From contig NZ_JACHCE010000004.1 of assembly GCF_014200605.1 (NCBI RefSeq), forward strand, positions 385,619 through 449,618: a stretch of DNA of 64,000 nt, read 5' to 3'. Under the pieces are notes generated by a model. The model saw only the letters and a list, made by a program, of their open reading frames with translations. It had not been told where the DNA came from and did no database searches. Shown here one piece after another: positions 43,651 through 53,580 of the stretch. The stretch is from Pedobacter cryoconitis. GTDB lineage: Bacteria; Bacteroidota; Bacteroidia; Sphingobacteriales; Sphingobacteriaceae. Made by a program: the position numbers and the translations under genes. The number at the start of each line of letters is the position of its first letter. The first letter of the stretch is position 1.

Positions 43651-45960
43651 ATGAAGAAAATTATCCTAACCTTATTGGCCATTTCCTGCCTGCAAATCTC
43701 CAGCGCTCAGGAAGGCAAAAACTATCAGCTCGTCAAAAATCCGAATGGCATTGTATTAGGCTATAGTCCTGCCTCAGGAGTCACTATATTGACTATTGAA
43801 GGATTAAAATTCAAAGACCTGAACAAAAACGGGAAACTGGACAAATATGAAGACTGGAGGCTCCCGGCCCAAGAAAGGGCAAAAGACCTTGCCCACCAGA
43901 TGACTATCGCACAAATCTCCGGACTAATGCTCTACAGCAGTCACCAGATGATCCCTGCTGCCGATTCAGGGTTTGGTTCTTCCACTTATAATGGACTGGT
44001 TTTTAGCCAGGGCAAAGCTAAAGCTGATGACCTGAGTGATGCACAGAAGAAATTTCTGAAAGAAGACAATCTCAGGCATATATTAATCACCAGAGTTCAG
44101 AGTCCGGAAGTTGCAGCAGCCTGGAACAATAACATGCAGGCTTTCGTAGAAGGTACCGGTCTGGGTATTCCAGGAAATACCAGTACAGATCCCCGCCATA
44201 CAGCAACCATCAATAGTGAATTCAATGCTGGTGCCGGGGGTACAATTTCCATGTGGCCCGACGGATTAGGTATGGCTGCAACATTTAATCCTGCAATAGT
44301 CCAGGAATTTGGACATATAGCAGCACAGGAATACCGTGCACTAGGCATTTCAACCGCACTCTCTCCACAAATAGATTTAGGTACAGAACCCCGCTGGTAC
44401 CGTATTGCGATGACTTTTGGTGAAAGCCCTCTATTGTCAGCAGATATGGCCCGCGCCTATATAGATGGTTTTCAAACCTCTTTCGGAAAGGATGAAATCA
44501 AAGACGGATGGGGATATAAAAGTGTAAATGCCATGGTTAAGCACTGGCCCGGTGGCGGCGCAGAAGAAGGCGGAAGGGACGGACACTGGGCTTACGGTAA
44601 ATTTGCTGTTTACCCCGGAAAAAATCTGGAGCAGCATATTTATCCCTTTACCGAAGGGGCATTTAAATTAGCCGGAAAAACTAAACAGGCCGCAGCAGTT
44701 ATGCCCTATTATACGATTGCTTACGGACAAGATCCTTCCGGAAACAATATGGCCAATGGTTACAGTAAATATATGATCACAGATTTGCTAAGAAAAAAGT
44801 ACAATTACGACGGTGTCGTTTGCACAGACTGGCTGATTACAGCAAATGAGGGTGCTACGCCAGATATTTTTGCCGGTAAACCCTGGGGTGCAGAAGCTTT
44901 ATCAATCAATGAGAGACATTATAAGGTAATCATGGCTGGTGTAGATCAGTTTGGCGGTAATAACGAGGTAAAACCTATACTGGCAGCTTATCAAATGGGT
45001 ATCAAAGAATATGGAGAACAGTTTATGCGGGCCCGTTTTGAAACCTCAGCAGTCAGATTACTGAAAAACATTTTCAGAGTAGGCCTTTTTGAGAACCCCT
45101 ACCTTGACCCTCAGGAAAGTAAAAAGATTGTAGGGAATACAGAATTTATGAAAGCGGGTTACCAGGCACAATTGAAATCTGTTGTCTTACTTAAAAACAA
45201 AAGTGCCATCCTGCCAATAGCTAAAAACAAAACCGTATTCGTCCCTAAAATTTATTATCCGGCCTCCAAAGACTGGTGGGGAAACCTGTCGGCGCCCAGA
45301 TTTGATTACCCTGTAGATATCAATTTAATAAAAAAATATTATAACCTAACTGAAGACCCTGCTAAAGCCGATTTTTCTATTGTATTCGTATCCAGTCCAT
45401 ACAGTGCAAACGGAGGATATGACCTGAATGATAGAAAATCAGGTGGAAATGGCTATGTTCCAATCACTTTACAATATAATACCTATACCGCTTCAAAAAC
45501 CAGAACACAGAGTATAGCGGCAGGTGATCCTGTAATTGATCCCTCCATAAACAATCGTTCATATCTCAGCAAAAGCATTACCGCCTACAACACCATGGAC
45601 CTCAGGACCATACTTGACACCAGGGCAATGATGAAAGACAAACCGGTTATTGTAGTTATCAATGCCTCAAAACCAATGATCTTTAGTGAATTTGAAAAAC
45701 AGGCTGAAGGAATTGTATTACATTTTGGCGTTTCAGGACAAGCCGTGCTTGATATTATTTCAGGAGCGGCCGAACCTTCGGGCTTGCTGCCTGTTCAGAT
45801 GCCTGCTGACATGCTAACTGTAGAAAAACAATATGAAGATATCCCTTTTGACATGAACTGTCACACAGACACTGAAGGGAATGTTTACAACTTTGGATAT
45901 GGTTTAAACTGGAAAGGTAAAATCAAAGATCAGCGCACCACTAAATACCAGGCTAAATAA
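43651..45960 (+). CDS. Glycoside hydrolase family 3 (beta-glucosidase-like)
   Basis: This 769-residue exported enzyme (signal cut near ISSAQ) has the GH3 N-terminal TIM-like barrel with MVKHWPGGGAEEGGRDGH and the catalytic nucleophile Asp 393 in YDGVVCTDWLITAN. It continues into the alpha/beta sandwich domain (SVVLLKNKSAILPIAKNKTV). GH3 enzymes release glucose or other sugars from the non-reducing end. A long insertion between the two domains contains an early LNKNGKLDKYEDW-like EF-hand segment near residue 55, which may bind calcium. It is a single gene with its own terminator and lies 164 nt from the divergent GNAT gene. Confidence 0.93.
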   Translation: MKKIILTLLAISCLQISSAQEGKNYQLVKNPNGIVLGYSPASGVTILTIEGLKFKDLNKNGKLDKYEDWRLPAQERAKDLAHQMTIAQISGLMLYSSHQMIPAADSGFGSSTYNGLVFSQGKAKADDLSDAQKKFLKEDNLRHILITRVQSPEVAAAWNNNMQAFVEGTGLGIPGNTSTDPRHTATINSEFNAGAGGTISMWPDGLGMAATFNPAIVQEFGHIAAQEYRALGISTALSPQIDLGTEPRWYRIAMTFGESPLLSADMARAYIDGFQTSFGKDEIKDGWGYKSVNAMVKHWPGGGAEEGGRDGHWAYGKFAVYPGKNLEQHIYPFTEGAFKLAGKTKQAAAVMPYYTIAYGQDPSGNNMANGYSKYMITDLLRKKYNYDGVVCTDWLITANEGATPDIFAGKPWGAEALSINERHYKVIMAGVDQFGGNNEVKPILAAYQMGIKEYGEQFMRARFETSAVRLLKNIFRVGLFENPYLDPQESKKIVGNTEFMKAGYQAQLKSVVLLKNKSAILPIAKNKTVFVPKIYYPASKDWWGNLSAPRFDYPVDINLIKKYYNLTEDPAKADFSIVFVSSPYSANGGYDLNDRKSGGNGYVPITLQYNTYTASKTRTQSIAAGDPVIDPSINNRSYLSKSITAYNTMDLRTILDTRAMMKDKPVIVVINASKPMIFSEFEKQAEGIVLHFGVSGQAVLDIISGAAEPSGLLPVQMPADMLTVEKQYEDIPFDMNCHTDTEGNVYNFGYGLNWKGKIKDQRTTKYQAK

Positions 45961-46011
45961 GAATATGAACCTGCGATAACCATTTCAAAGCAATAATGAT
46001 ATTTTACAATA

Positions 46012-46036
46012 AAGGCAGCCTTAAAAAGGCTGCCTT
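46012..46036. terminator. Bidirectional hairpin terminator
   Basis: A perfect 11-bp stem (AAGGCAGCCTT with AAGGCTGCCTT) with a 3-nt loop lies between the GH3 stop and the convergent lipoprotein gene, ending 7 nt before the latter's stop codon. Confidence 0.8.
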
Positions 46037-46042
46037 ATTCCA

Positions 46043-48376
46043 TTAATGTTTCTTACTTACGTATTTCTTAAAATAGCCACATTCATTTAATATTTCCTGA
46101 TAATATCTGGTCTGACTATACTGTGCTTTCAGCTCCGCAAAATATTTACCTGTTGGGATATTGCTGAAATCAAATTGCCACGAATACTTTCTGTCTTTTC
46201 CCGGATTATTATATTGTGCATTATAAATTTCGTTACGCTCGCATTTTGCGGCCATATAAGTATATTTTGCCTTTAACTCTTTAGATGCAGCATTTGCCCT
46301 TGCAATCAGATAATACTTCTCTGCTACCTTACTATCAGTCACAATCCTTCTGTATGGCATAGGAATAGCAGATGGAGAATCTCCATAACTATCCGTTACA
46401 GTAGCAGAATAGTAAAACACACGCGCATTACCATAATGCGTAATATTATAATAAGCATTTGCTAGCAGTGCTGCATTTCTCGATACGTTCTTGCCAGCTG
46501 CCAGATCTCCCTTAATCGTTTTTAATGCTTCAAGGAAACCCAGTACCGTAAAATGTTTTTTATCCTTATCAGCCTCAAAATCACAATCGTGACAATCTTT
46601 GATATTGATATTGAAAGGATTAGCATACATCACACTCCTGTTTACCGTATCGGCCTCTTTCATGTGTACAATTGCTTCATCCAGTTTTTCCTGATATACC
46701 AGTAATATAGCTTGTAAATAGCTGAGCTGCCCTACATTGATCGAATAGTAATTGAGCATGGATTGCTCAAATGCAGTCTTATTTTTCTTATTCAAAAGTG
46801 CTTTTGCAGCTTCTATCCTATCATTACTATTGTAAAAACCAATCTCAGGATGAAAGAAATAAGCTTTTAAAACATCTCCCTGTTTTTTATACAAATCTGA
46901 TAAAATAGTCATGCTCTGACCAATTGCACTTTGAAAACGGAGATTAGGAATAGATTTTTTATTCTTGCTTAAACTGTTCAGCCAGTTCAGCGGCTCAACC
47001 ATTGCGGCCTCAGTTTTAGCATCTATACGTTTCAGCTGCTGAATATAAAGCAGCCAGTCCAGTAATTTATACTGTGCCATAACCAGCGTATCACGCGCTG
47101 GCAATTGTTTTCTTGCTTTACCATAAAACGTCCTTGCCACCGGGTAATTACCCGAAAGTGCATTCAGATAACCCGCTGCCATATTCCAGTAATACGGTTT
47201 CTGAGTTTTATCTTCATTTGCAATTTTATTGACCAGGGCCCTTTCCTTTGCTGTTTCTAAACGTTTAGCCTGATTAGACGAGCTTGTATCTTTTAACGGT
47301 TGCCCTCCCATTTCCCGTTCATTAACCAATCTGCTTAACAGCAGATCAAGTTTCTCAGATTTTGGGTCAATTGCATAAATCTCTTTAATTGCACGTGCCT
47401 CATCTCTACTTGTACCCAGCATATGCCATAAAGTAATTTTCTCTGCACCATCTTTTGCCAGGTTTAAAGTTGCTGTCCAGTCTTTCTCATTCTGAGGATG
47501 AAAACTCCATCTGCTTGGGATTTTCATTTCAAAAGAATAATTATAACATAAGCTATACAGATAATTTGCCTGTGCATATTCACCCTTTTGATAATAATAA
47601 CCTGCAAGATATCCCAGCGTACGGTAATACATCATATTCTTTGGAAAAGAGGCTTCTTCTTTAGCAAAATAAGCTGGCAGCGGCACATCCGTTTTCACCG
47701 GACCGGCAGCATGCTGCCGTTGTTTAAAATAGTAATAACGTACCATTTGGAACCAGAGACGCTGTTTAATAAAAGGATCTTTTGCCGCATCAACTGCTTT
47801 AAGCAAAGTATTTTCCAATGCCTGCGGCACTTCTTTTACAGGAGTTTTTTCATAAGACCAGTAATCACCCGGACCAACTGCATAACTTTCACATTCTTTA
47901 GCTAAAATCAGGTAATCAAAAAATGCGCTCACCTTCCTGCGGTCAGCTTTTGAATTTTTCAAATCAGGTAAACCTACAGGTAAAACATTCAGTTTTCCTT
48001 TGTAATAACGTGAAGCAGAGTCAATATTTCCAACACCCGCTGTGATGATCAAAGCTTTTAATGAAGTTGTATCTATTTGACCATCAAACCATGAAGCCCA
48101 CTCATTCACCACTAACTGGCTATAATGCGTATTGCTATCATCCAGATTATACCCATTATAATAAGTAGTAGAACTGGTGAAGAAAAATGGAGAATAATTA
48201 CTGTTTACAAAAGCTTCCGGTGCAAAACTGGAAAGTTCATAATCATCATAATAGCCGCCATCACCACAGGCAACCACAATACCTGCAATGGCAAGGGAAC
48301 AAACACTAAAAATGAGCAGAAACTTCTTTGATATCTTCTGCTTTAAGCGCAGCAGCAGCGTTGGTTGATAATTCAT
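46043..48376 (-). CDS. Large TPR-like lipoprotein, function unknown
   Basis: This protein of about 777 residues starts at the ATG at 48376 with a hydrophobic signal ending GIVVACGDGG, which looks like a lipobox. The mature part is helical and TPR/SEL1-like, with paired helices such as FPKNMMYYRTLGYLAGYYYQ, LANAYYNITHYGNARVFYYS and AKYTYMAAKCERNEI. No catalytic motif is seen. Bacteroidota genomes often pair such a gene with the DUF3142-like gene upstream, which here overlaps it by 71 nt. I do not recognise a named family. A surface or periplasmic scaffold is a reasonable guess. Confidence 0.75.
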   Translation of the reverse strand: MNYQPTLLLRLKQKISKKFLLIFSVCSLAIAGIVVACGDGGYYDDYELSSFAPEAFVNSNYSPFFFTSSTTYYNGYNLDDSNTHYSQLVVNEWASWFDGQIDTTSLKALIITAGVGNIDSASRYYKGKLNVLPVGLPDLKNSKADRRKVSAFFDYLILAKECESYAVGPGDYWSYEKTPVKEVPQALENTLLKAVDAAKDPFIKQRLWFQMVRYYYFKQRQHAAGPVKTDVPLPAYFAKEEASFPKNMMYYRTLGYLAGYYYQKGEYAQANYLYSLCYNYSFEMKIPSRWSFHPQNEKDWTATLNLAKDGAEKITLWHMLGTSRDEARAIKEIYAIDPKSEKLDLLLSRLVNEREMGGQPLKDTSSSNQAKRLETAKERALVNKIANEDKTQKPYYWNMAAGYLNALSGNYPVARTFYGKARKQLPARDTLVMAQYKLLDWLLYIQQLKRIDAKTEAAMVEPLNWLNSLSKNKKSIPNLRFQSAIGQSMTILSDLYKKQGDVLKAYFFHPEIGFYNSNDRIEAAKALLNKKNKTAFEQSMLNYYSINVGQLSYLQAILLVYQEKLDEAIVHMKEADTVNRSVMYANPFNINIKDCHDCDFEADKDKKHFTVLGFLEALKTIKGDLAAGKNVSRNAALLANAYYNITHYGNARVFYYSATVTDSYGDSPSAIPMPYRRIVTDSKVAEKYYLIARANAASKELKAKYTYMAAKCERNEIYNAQYNNPGKDRKYSWQFDFSNIPTGKYFAELKAQYSQTRYYQEILNECGYFKKYVSKKH

Positions 48377-49346
48377 AATATATAATATTGCGTTTTTCAA
48401 GATGTGCAAGGTGTTTTGATAATTGATAAGCCGCCTGATCCAGTAATTTCTGGTTTACAGTTTCAAGTTTAAATACATCATTCTCTTTGATATAAACTCC
48501 TGAGAGATAAAAACTCTTATTTGCTTTATAAACATTAGACTGTGCTGTCTGCTGAAAATTAGCCCGGTCAGACAATTCCTGCTGGCCAATCTTTCCATAA
48601 AGCTGGATCACTTTTCCCTCTCTGATCTGTATTGCCCACGAAAACAAAGGCAAAGCGATATCTAAAGGCAATTGATACAAGGGTAAATACTTAACATACT
48701 TAGCTGCATCCGTTGTATTGTAAATAGAGTTCCGCTGTTTTAGATTAGCAGATATCTTACCCATATTATAAAACATTAGCAAGCCCTTATCAACCGGAGG
48801 CACACCTGTGCGATCAGCATATTTAATCTGATGCAAACGAATAGTTGCTTCCAGTTGTTTTTTATTCAGCTCTTTAAATGTCTTCAGAAAAGCGAAATAA
48901 CGATTCTTAGTCCCTGTAGTCCAGTCACAATCTATTTGTACACGCTGATAAGAAATCTTATTCTGTGCAGTAATCTCATTAATTAACCTGTTCACCTTTT
49001 CTGCCAGCGGCCCCGTCTGGTCAGGTGATAGTTTTTCAAAAGTTTTATTTGTGATGTAAATAACCGGCACAATGTGGAACTGACTAACGTCCTGATTGAT
49101 ACTAATAATCGCATTCGGACGCACATCACTTTTTTGTTCATCCCAGATCACATCAAATAAGCGAACATACAACTGATTATCCGCAGCACCTTTTAAAAGG
49201 TCAGCCTGCGGTTTGTCTAATAGCAATGTAGTTTTCCAATAATAAAAAGCAGAATCAGCTGTAGATATTTTCTTTTTACAACCCGTAAGACAACAGATAA
49301 TCAGACCTGTAATAACTAATCCTGAAAAAATTATTTTTTGACGCAT
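48306..49346 (-). CDS. DUF3142-like lipoprotein
   Basis: This protein of about 346 residues (from ATG 49346; ATG 49367 is an alternative) has a lipoprotein signal ending CCLTGCKKK. The mature part looks like a TIM-barrel hydrolase relative: IISINQDVSQFHIVPVIYIT, VQIDCDWTTGTKNRYFAFL and LHQIKYADRTGVPPVDKGLL. The IDCDW and G-PPVD segments resemble the DUF3142 family, which is related to glycoside hydrolases but of unknown reaction. It overlaps the downstream TPR-like gene by 71 nt, an unusually long coding overlap for neighbouring genes. Confidence 0.75.
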   Translation of the reverse strand: MRQKIIFSGLVITGLIICCLTGCKKKISTADSAFYYWKTTLLLDKPQADLLKGAADNQLYVRLFDVIWDEQKSDVRPNAIISINQDVSQFHIVPVIYITNKTFEKLSPDQTGPLAEKVNRLINEITAQNKISYQRVQIDCDWTTGTKNRYFAFLKTFKELNKKQLEATIRLHQIKYADRTGVPPVDKGLLMFYNMGKISANLKQRNSIYNTTDAAKYVKYLPLYQLPLDIALPLFSWAIQIREGKVIQLYGKIGQQELSDRANFQQTAQSNVYKANKSFYLSGVYIKENDVFKLETVNQKLLDQAAYQLSKHLAHLEKRNIIYYELSTNAAAALKAEDIKEVSAHF

Positions 49347-49421
49347 ATCAGCAAATTCATATTTCATCTCCAAATGTGATCCTGGAAATCGCCTAAAGGT
49401 AGGCAAATCATATTTATCCGC

Positions 49422-49871
49422 TTAAAACAAAGCAAATATCAGGGCATGAGCAATAAAAATAATCAGACACAGAGGAACATAAAATCGCGTATCATTTTTG
49501 GCAAAAGGCGAAGTTTTATGCTTTTTCATCAATCCTACATAATTAAAATCACCAATTGACCGCAAGAGAAAAATCAATCCGATCATCAGGATACCATATT
49601 TCAGATATAAAGGGGTGATCACAAATAAAGTATGAGTTGCTAAACCCGGAAGAACCCGGATACTCAGATTAACCGCTGCAAAAATCAATAACCCAGCGGC
49701 AACAAAAAGTGTGGCCCGAACTCCGGGAACAAACAACTTTTGGCCTGAATCGGTTGTCGGCACAGACAATTCTTTACCCCATTGCCCACCAAAGGCCCAA
49801 TAAATATGGATAAAAGATAAAGTCAGAAAAACAATCGTATTCAATAGAGTCATAAAAATAAGCATTTTCAA
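49422..49871 (-). CDS. DUF3995 family small membrane protein
   Basis: This 149-residue protein has four membrane helices, beginning FMTLLNTIVFLTLSFIHIYW with the conserved HxYWAxGG of DUF3995. The function of this family is unknown. It lies 75 nt upstream of the DUF3142-like gene on the same strand, so it could be the first gene of that operon. ATG 49871 or 49865. Confidence 0.85.
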   Translation of the reverse strand: MKMLIFMTLLNTIVFLTLSFIHIYWAFGGQWGKELSVPTTDSGQKLFVPGVRATLFVAAGLLIFAAVNLSIRVLPGLATHTLFVITPLYLKYGILMIGLIFLLRSIGDFNYVGLMKKHKTSPFAKNDTRFYVPLCLIIFIAHALIFALF

Positions 49872-50082
49872 AATTACAGATTTTAAGCTTATCTTTTCAC
49901 AAAAAGCCTTTAGCTAATTATACTACAGTTAAACATGAGATAAAACATGTATCCAACTGAATATTAACAATAAAATTTGAATACACAAAACACATAAGAG
50001 CAATAAAAATTTGATAATTCATAAGAATTGACTTATATTTATTATACGGGTTTGTGTATTTATTTATGATTATCCCTCTCTC

Positions 50083-50733
50083 ATGATACCTTTAAGAATT
50101 GCAATCGCTGACGAAAACAAAATCTTTAGGAAAGGATTAACAGCGATATTGGAAGACTATGAAAAATTTAACCTTGTTTTAGAAACAGGGAAAGGTCTTG
50201 AAATTATTGACCAGCTTGCACTAAAAAAACCGGATGTCATCCTTATGGACATTAAGTTTCCGGACATAGAAGGGTTACAAATGATCAGTCGGATCAGGGC
50301 AAAATCAGATCAGGTAAAAATCCTTATCTTATCTGCAAATTACGAAGACAACTGCATTATCAGTGTAATGAAGGCTGGTGCAAACGGCTATCTGTTAAAA
50401 GATTCAGAACCAGAAGAAGTCATTCATGCAATCAATGACCTACAAGATAAAGGATTTTATTTCAACGAGTATTTATCAGTTACCTTAATTAAAGATTTAC
50501 TGGTTCAGCCGCCGGCAACAATTGGCAGTCACGAAGCCATGCTGAATGACCGCGAAATAGATGTCCTTAAATTGATCTGTGAAGAAAGCACGAATATTGA
50601 GATTGCTAAAAAGCTATTTCTAAGCGTACGTACTGTAGAAGGTTACCGGACCAGGTTATTTGAAAAAATAGGCTCAAAGAAAATTGCCGGACTGGTTATT
50701 TATGCTGTAAAAAACGGGATAATCAGTGTATGA
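50083..50733 (+). CDS. NarL/FixJ-type response regulator (orphan)
   Basis: This 216-residue regulator has a receiver domain with phosphoacceptor Asp 56 in DVILMDIKFPDIEG and the conserved KAGANGYLLKDS. A C-terminal LuxR-type helix-turn-helix follows (LNDREIDVLKLICEESTNIE, then KLFLSVRTVEGYRTRLFEK). No histidine kinase lies beside it; kinases at 21051 and 30301 are possible partners, unproven. It is alone on its strand between two minus-strand genes. Confidence 0.93.
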   Translation: MIPLRIAIADENKIFRKGLTAILEDYEKFNLVLETGKGLEIIDQLALKKPDVILMDIKFPDIEGLQMISRIRAKSDQVKILILSANYEDNCIISVMKAGANGYLLKDSEPEEVIHAINDLQDKGFYFNEYLSVTLIKDLLVQPPATIGSHEAMLNDREIDVLKLICEESTNIEIAKKLFLSVRTVEGYRTRLFEKIGSKKIAGLVIYAVKNGIISV

Positions 50734-50784
50734 TCACCCCGTTATTTTATCCGATTAATCTATTCATCAGATACTTATTCCTTG

Positions 50785-52023
50785 TTAAACGGCTTCAGAA
50801 GCTGGCTCAGCTACAGCCTTCTTGTTCATATTAAAAATGATAAACATAATGGTTACTGATAAAAGTATAAGGATCAGATAACTATAACTCAGATTTCTTT
50901 CATCTTTAGCAGGCACTACGTTCACAATCGCATAACTTAAAAACGACACAATTACATAAGTAATCCCACCGGTAAGCCCGCCAGCGATCCCTGCGTTCTT
51001 TGGAAATTTCCCCAGACAGAAAGTAAAGTAGTTATTAAAAGTATACCCGGCCCCAACATGGATGATAAAAGCAAAGAAGATCATAGAATATAAATTCGTA
51101 ATAAAGTTAAGGCTGATGATCATCGTAATTACAAATGCCACCTGTAAACCCACATTCACTACCAGTCTTTTGAAAAATGGCTTATTGATCGTTGCTTTAC
51201 CAATAAACCCACCTACCATCCAGGCAAAACCTAAAAACAGAGAGCTGTAACCAGCCACAATAGGTGATAAGTTCAAATGATGTTCAATAATGAAAGGTCC
51301 TGTCATATTGTAAATCATAACCATACAATAAGCTAGTCCAAGCATCACAATACCTAATGAAAAACTTGCTGTTTTGATCATCGTCAAATAGATGTCTACA
51401 ATTTTACGGAAACGGAACTCTGTAAAATGTACCAGCGATTCACCGCTATAAATCAGCTCCAGTACAAGCAATACAAGGGCAAATCCACCTAAAAAATAAA
51501 AATTAGATTCCCAGCCAAAGGCAGCCTGAAGATAGCCACCAATAAAAGGGGCAACAATCGGACCTGTAGACCATATAATAGAGAAAAGGCTTAGATAATG
51601 TTTGAGCTTGTCACCAGCAAAGACGTCTACAAAATAGGCTCTTTTAGCAACAATAATAGCCCCTACCGTAAGTCCGTGAATAATCCGCATCAGGTAAATG
51701 AGGTAGATATTATGCGTCACTGCAATTACAAAACTTGCAAGGGCAAAAATCACCAGAGAAATCAAAGAGATTTTGTACCTGCCAAAGCTATCCAGGACAC
51801 TCCCAATAAAGAGTTGAGAAACCCCGTAACTGATTAGAAAAATACTTAATGTTAGTTGCACCTGGATGCTGCTGACATGCATCTCCCCTGCCATAGTCGG
51901 CAATGAGGGAATATAAATATCAGTTGCGAAGCCAGAAAGCGGAAGTAATGCGAAAGCAAGCAGGGTGGCTATCCCCTGGTGTTTTTCTTTTATTGCTGTT
52001 GATTTGGAGGTAATCGTTATCAT
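50785..52023 (-). CDS. MFS transporter, Bcr/CflA drug-efflux type
   Basis: This 412-residue carrier has 12 hydrophobic segments and the Bcr/CflA signatures SGFATDIYIPSLPTMAGEM and SYGVSQLFIGSVLDSFGRYK (motif A). Members export drugs or sulfonamide-like compounds and small metabolites. It stands next to the divergent RiPP-like cluster but has its own upstream gap of 283 nt and no evident link. An unexpected role in exporting that product cannot be excluded. Confidence 0.9.
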   Translation of the reverse strand: MITITSKSTAIKEKHQGIATLLAFALLPLSGFATDIYIPSLPTMAGEMHVSSIQVQLTLSIFLISYGVSQLFIGSVLDSFGRYKISLISLVIFALASFVIAVTHNIYLIYLMRIIHGLTVGAIIVAKRAYFVDVFAGDKLKHYLSLFSIIWSTGPIVAPFIGGYLQAAFGWESNFYFLGGFALVLLVLELIYSGESLVHFTEFRFRKIVDIYLTMIKTASFSLGIVMLGLAYCMVMIYNMTGPFIIEHHLNLSPIVAGYSSLFLGFAWMVGGFIGKATINKPFFKRLVVNVGLQVAFVITMIISLNFITNLYSMIFFAFIIHVGAGYTFNNYFTFCLGKFPKNAGIAGGLTGGITYVIVSFLSYAIVNVVPAKDERNLSYSYLILILLSVTIMFIIFNMNKKAVAEPASEAV

Positions 52024-52260
52024 AATAGTGCAAAATTAATACTTTAGCAATTCTGCCAATTACACTAATCAAATAAATGATTACACAATTCAATGATAGC
52101 ATCATAGATATATGCTATAAAGCGGATCAAATACATCAAAAACAATGATAACAAGAAAATAAGGCGACAAATTATATTACACAATTCAAACAAAAACAAA
52201 GATTATACTTTACCACAATGGCATTTTGTTTTCTTTAAACTGATTTGAGTTTAAACTATA

Positions 52261-52301
52261 TCAACGAAACTTACAATCATTTGATTCGTAAGCTTCGTTG
52301 A
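52261..52301 (-). terminator. Long hairpin at the 3' end of the glycosyltransferase gene
   Basis: Read on the minus strand, a stem of about 19 bp with one G-U pair and one bulged G folds over a 2-nt core loop. It begins 6 nt after the glycosyltransferase stop. No U tract follows, so it may terminate with a factor or protect the mRNA end. Confidence 0.6.
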
Positions 52302-52306
52302 GTTAA

Positions 52307-53542
52307 TTACAATCTTTTAGACTCAAACTTACGTTTTGGCCCTTTATAGTTTAGACATGAATGCTCCAATTTAAGAACACCAAGTTTTACAAGTGTGAAA
52401 TCAACTACCCATTGGTTTATTAACTGCGTTCTAATAGGTGAACCTGCAAAGGTTATAGGCGAAGTTGTGAGAGAATTAAGATGTGACCTTCTGATATATA
52501 GAAATTCATCAATATTCTCAATCTTATTCAATTTGAAATAACTATAGTATAAAAACTTAGTATCATTAGCAAAAATTCTGTCTTCAGATAGTGTATTACA
52601 ATGATAAAACATATTTCTCTCAATAGCAGAAGTGGAATGCAAAAGGGCATGTGCAGGGGTATCTTTCAATGCAGCAATGACATTTTTGGGGTATCTGATT
52701 GCTTGCACTGTCTTATTAAAATAGTCCATTCTAATTTCATGCGAACCGCATAAGGGAACGTTATTTTTTATCATAAAAGCAGAAAGGCGTTCAAATCTAT
52801 CCGCACAAGGTATATCATCAGAATCCTGCAAAAAGATGAATTTGGCCTTACCTTCATTGATTAATTTGTTACGTATAATATAAGGTCCGACAGGGTTAGG
52901 TTTAAAAGAATAAAAGGATGCATTGGGATATTGATACCGAAAATCTAATTCCTGGCCAATCTTAAACTGATCTAGCCCGACAAACACATTGATATTTTCC
53001 AAATAGTTTAAAAACGTCATTAAACTACGTAAATAGGCTGCCTCGCCTCTATGTGGGATAATTACATCACAATGATCAACTCCATGAGCTTCAAAAGTTT
53101 CGAACGGAATCTGTCTGACAATAATTTTATACAAATTTGAATTACCGTTACCTATATGGTTTAATAAAACATAAAGTAGATTTCCAGTATATAGTTCAAC
53201 TGTCGAATGCTGCCCGATCATCTTTTTGAAATGATGAAAATCACAGCTAAAGGAGTAAATATATTCATCATGTCTCTCCTGATAAAGTGGTGCTTCTTTT
53301 TTTTGTGTTAAAATGACAAATGTATTCTGATCGTTGTAAAAAATAACTTCTAAAGACTTTGTCAACTCATTCATATCTGGGTTAAAAATATCCAGGGGTG
53401 GGTCAAATTTCAGACATAATATATAATCATAGTCCTGTTCTAAAAATTCAAAACTTAAAAACATCATATCGTAACAGGTTATCGTTCCATTCTTGTTCCA
53501 AAGAATAAAATGGTAGTGACTGTAATCATCAATTAATCTCAT
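52307..53542 (-). CDS. GT-A fold glycosyltransferase of the peptide-modification cluster
   Basis: This 411-residue protein has an N-terminal part of about 155 residues without a recognised domain and then a GT2-type GT-A domain. That domain has the start CDVIIPHRGEAAYLRSLMTF, the nucleotide-sugar metal site FIFLQDSDDIPCADRFERL and a later acceptor-side segment TLSEDRIFANDTKFLYYSYF. SunS-type S-glycosyltransferases of glycocin clusters are also about 420-residue GT2-family enzymes with an extra domain. Family-level fit is good; substrate is inferred from context. It follows the ATP-grasp gene by 38 nt, an operon. Confidence 0.8.
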   Translation of the reverse strand: MRLIDDYSHYHFILWNKNGTITCYDMMFLSFEFLEQDYDYILCLKFDPPLDIFNPDMNELTKSLEVIFYNDQNTFVILTQKKEAPLYQERHDEYIYSFSCDFHHFKKMIGQHSTVELYTGNLLYVLLNHIGNGNSNLYKIIVRQIPFETFEAHGVDHCDVIIPHRGEAAYLRSLMTFLNYLENINVFVGLDQFKIGQELDFRYQYPNASFYSFKPNPVGPYIIRNKLINEGKAKFIFLQDSDDIPCADRFERLSAFMIKNNVPLCGSHEIRMDYFNKTVQAIRYPKNVIAALKDTPAHALLHSTSAIERNMFYHCNTLSEDRIFANDTKFLYYSYFKLNKIENIDEFLYIRRSHLNSLTTSPITFAGSPIRTQLINQWVVDFTLVKLGVLKLEHSCLNYKGPKRKFESKRL

Positions 53543-53580
53543 AATTTATAGAATTAAAGTAAACCGGTCTGAGAATGCAA

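Noticed and set aside
50785..52023. MFS carrier as exporter of the peptide cluster product
   Set aside because: It belongs to a small-molecule drug-efflux group, is separated by 283 nt and a hairpin, and large disulfide-rich peptides are not known substrates of that group.
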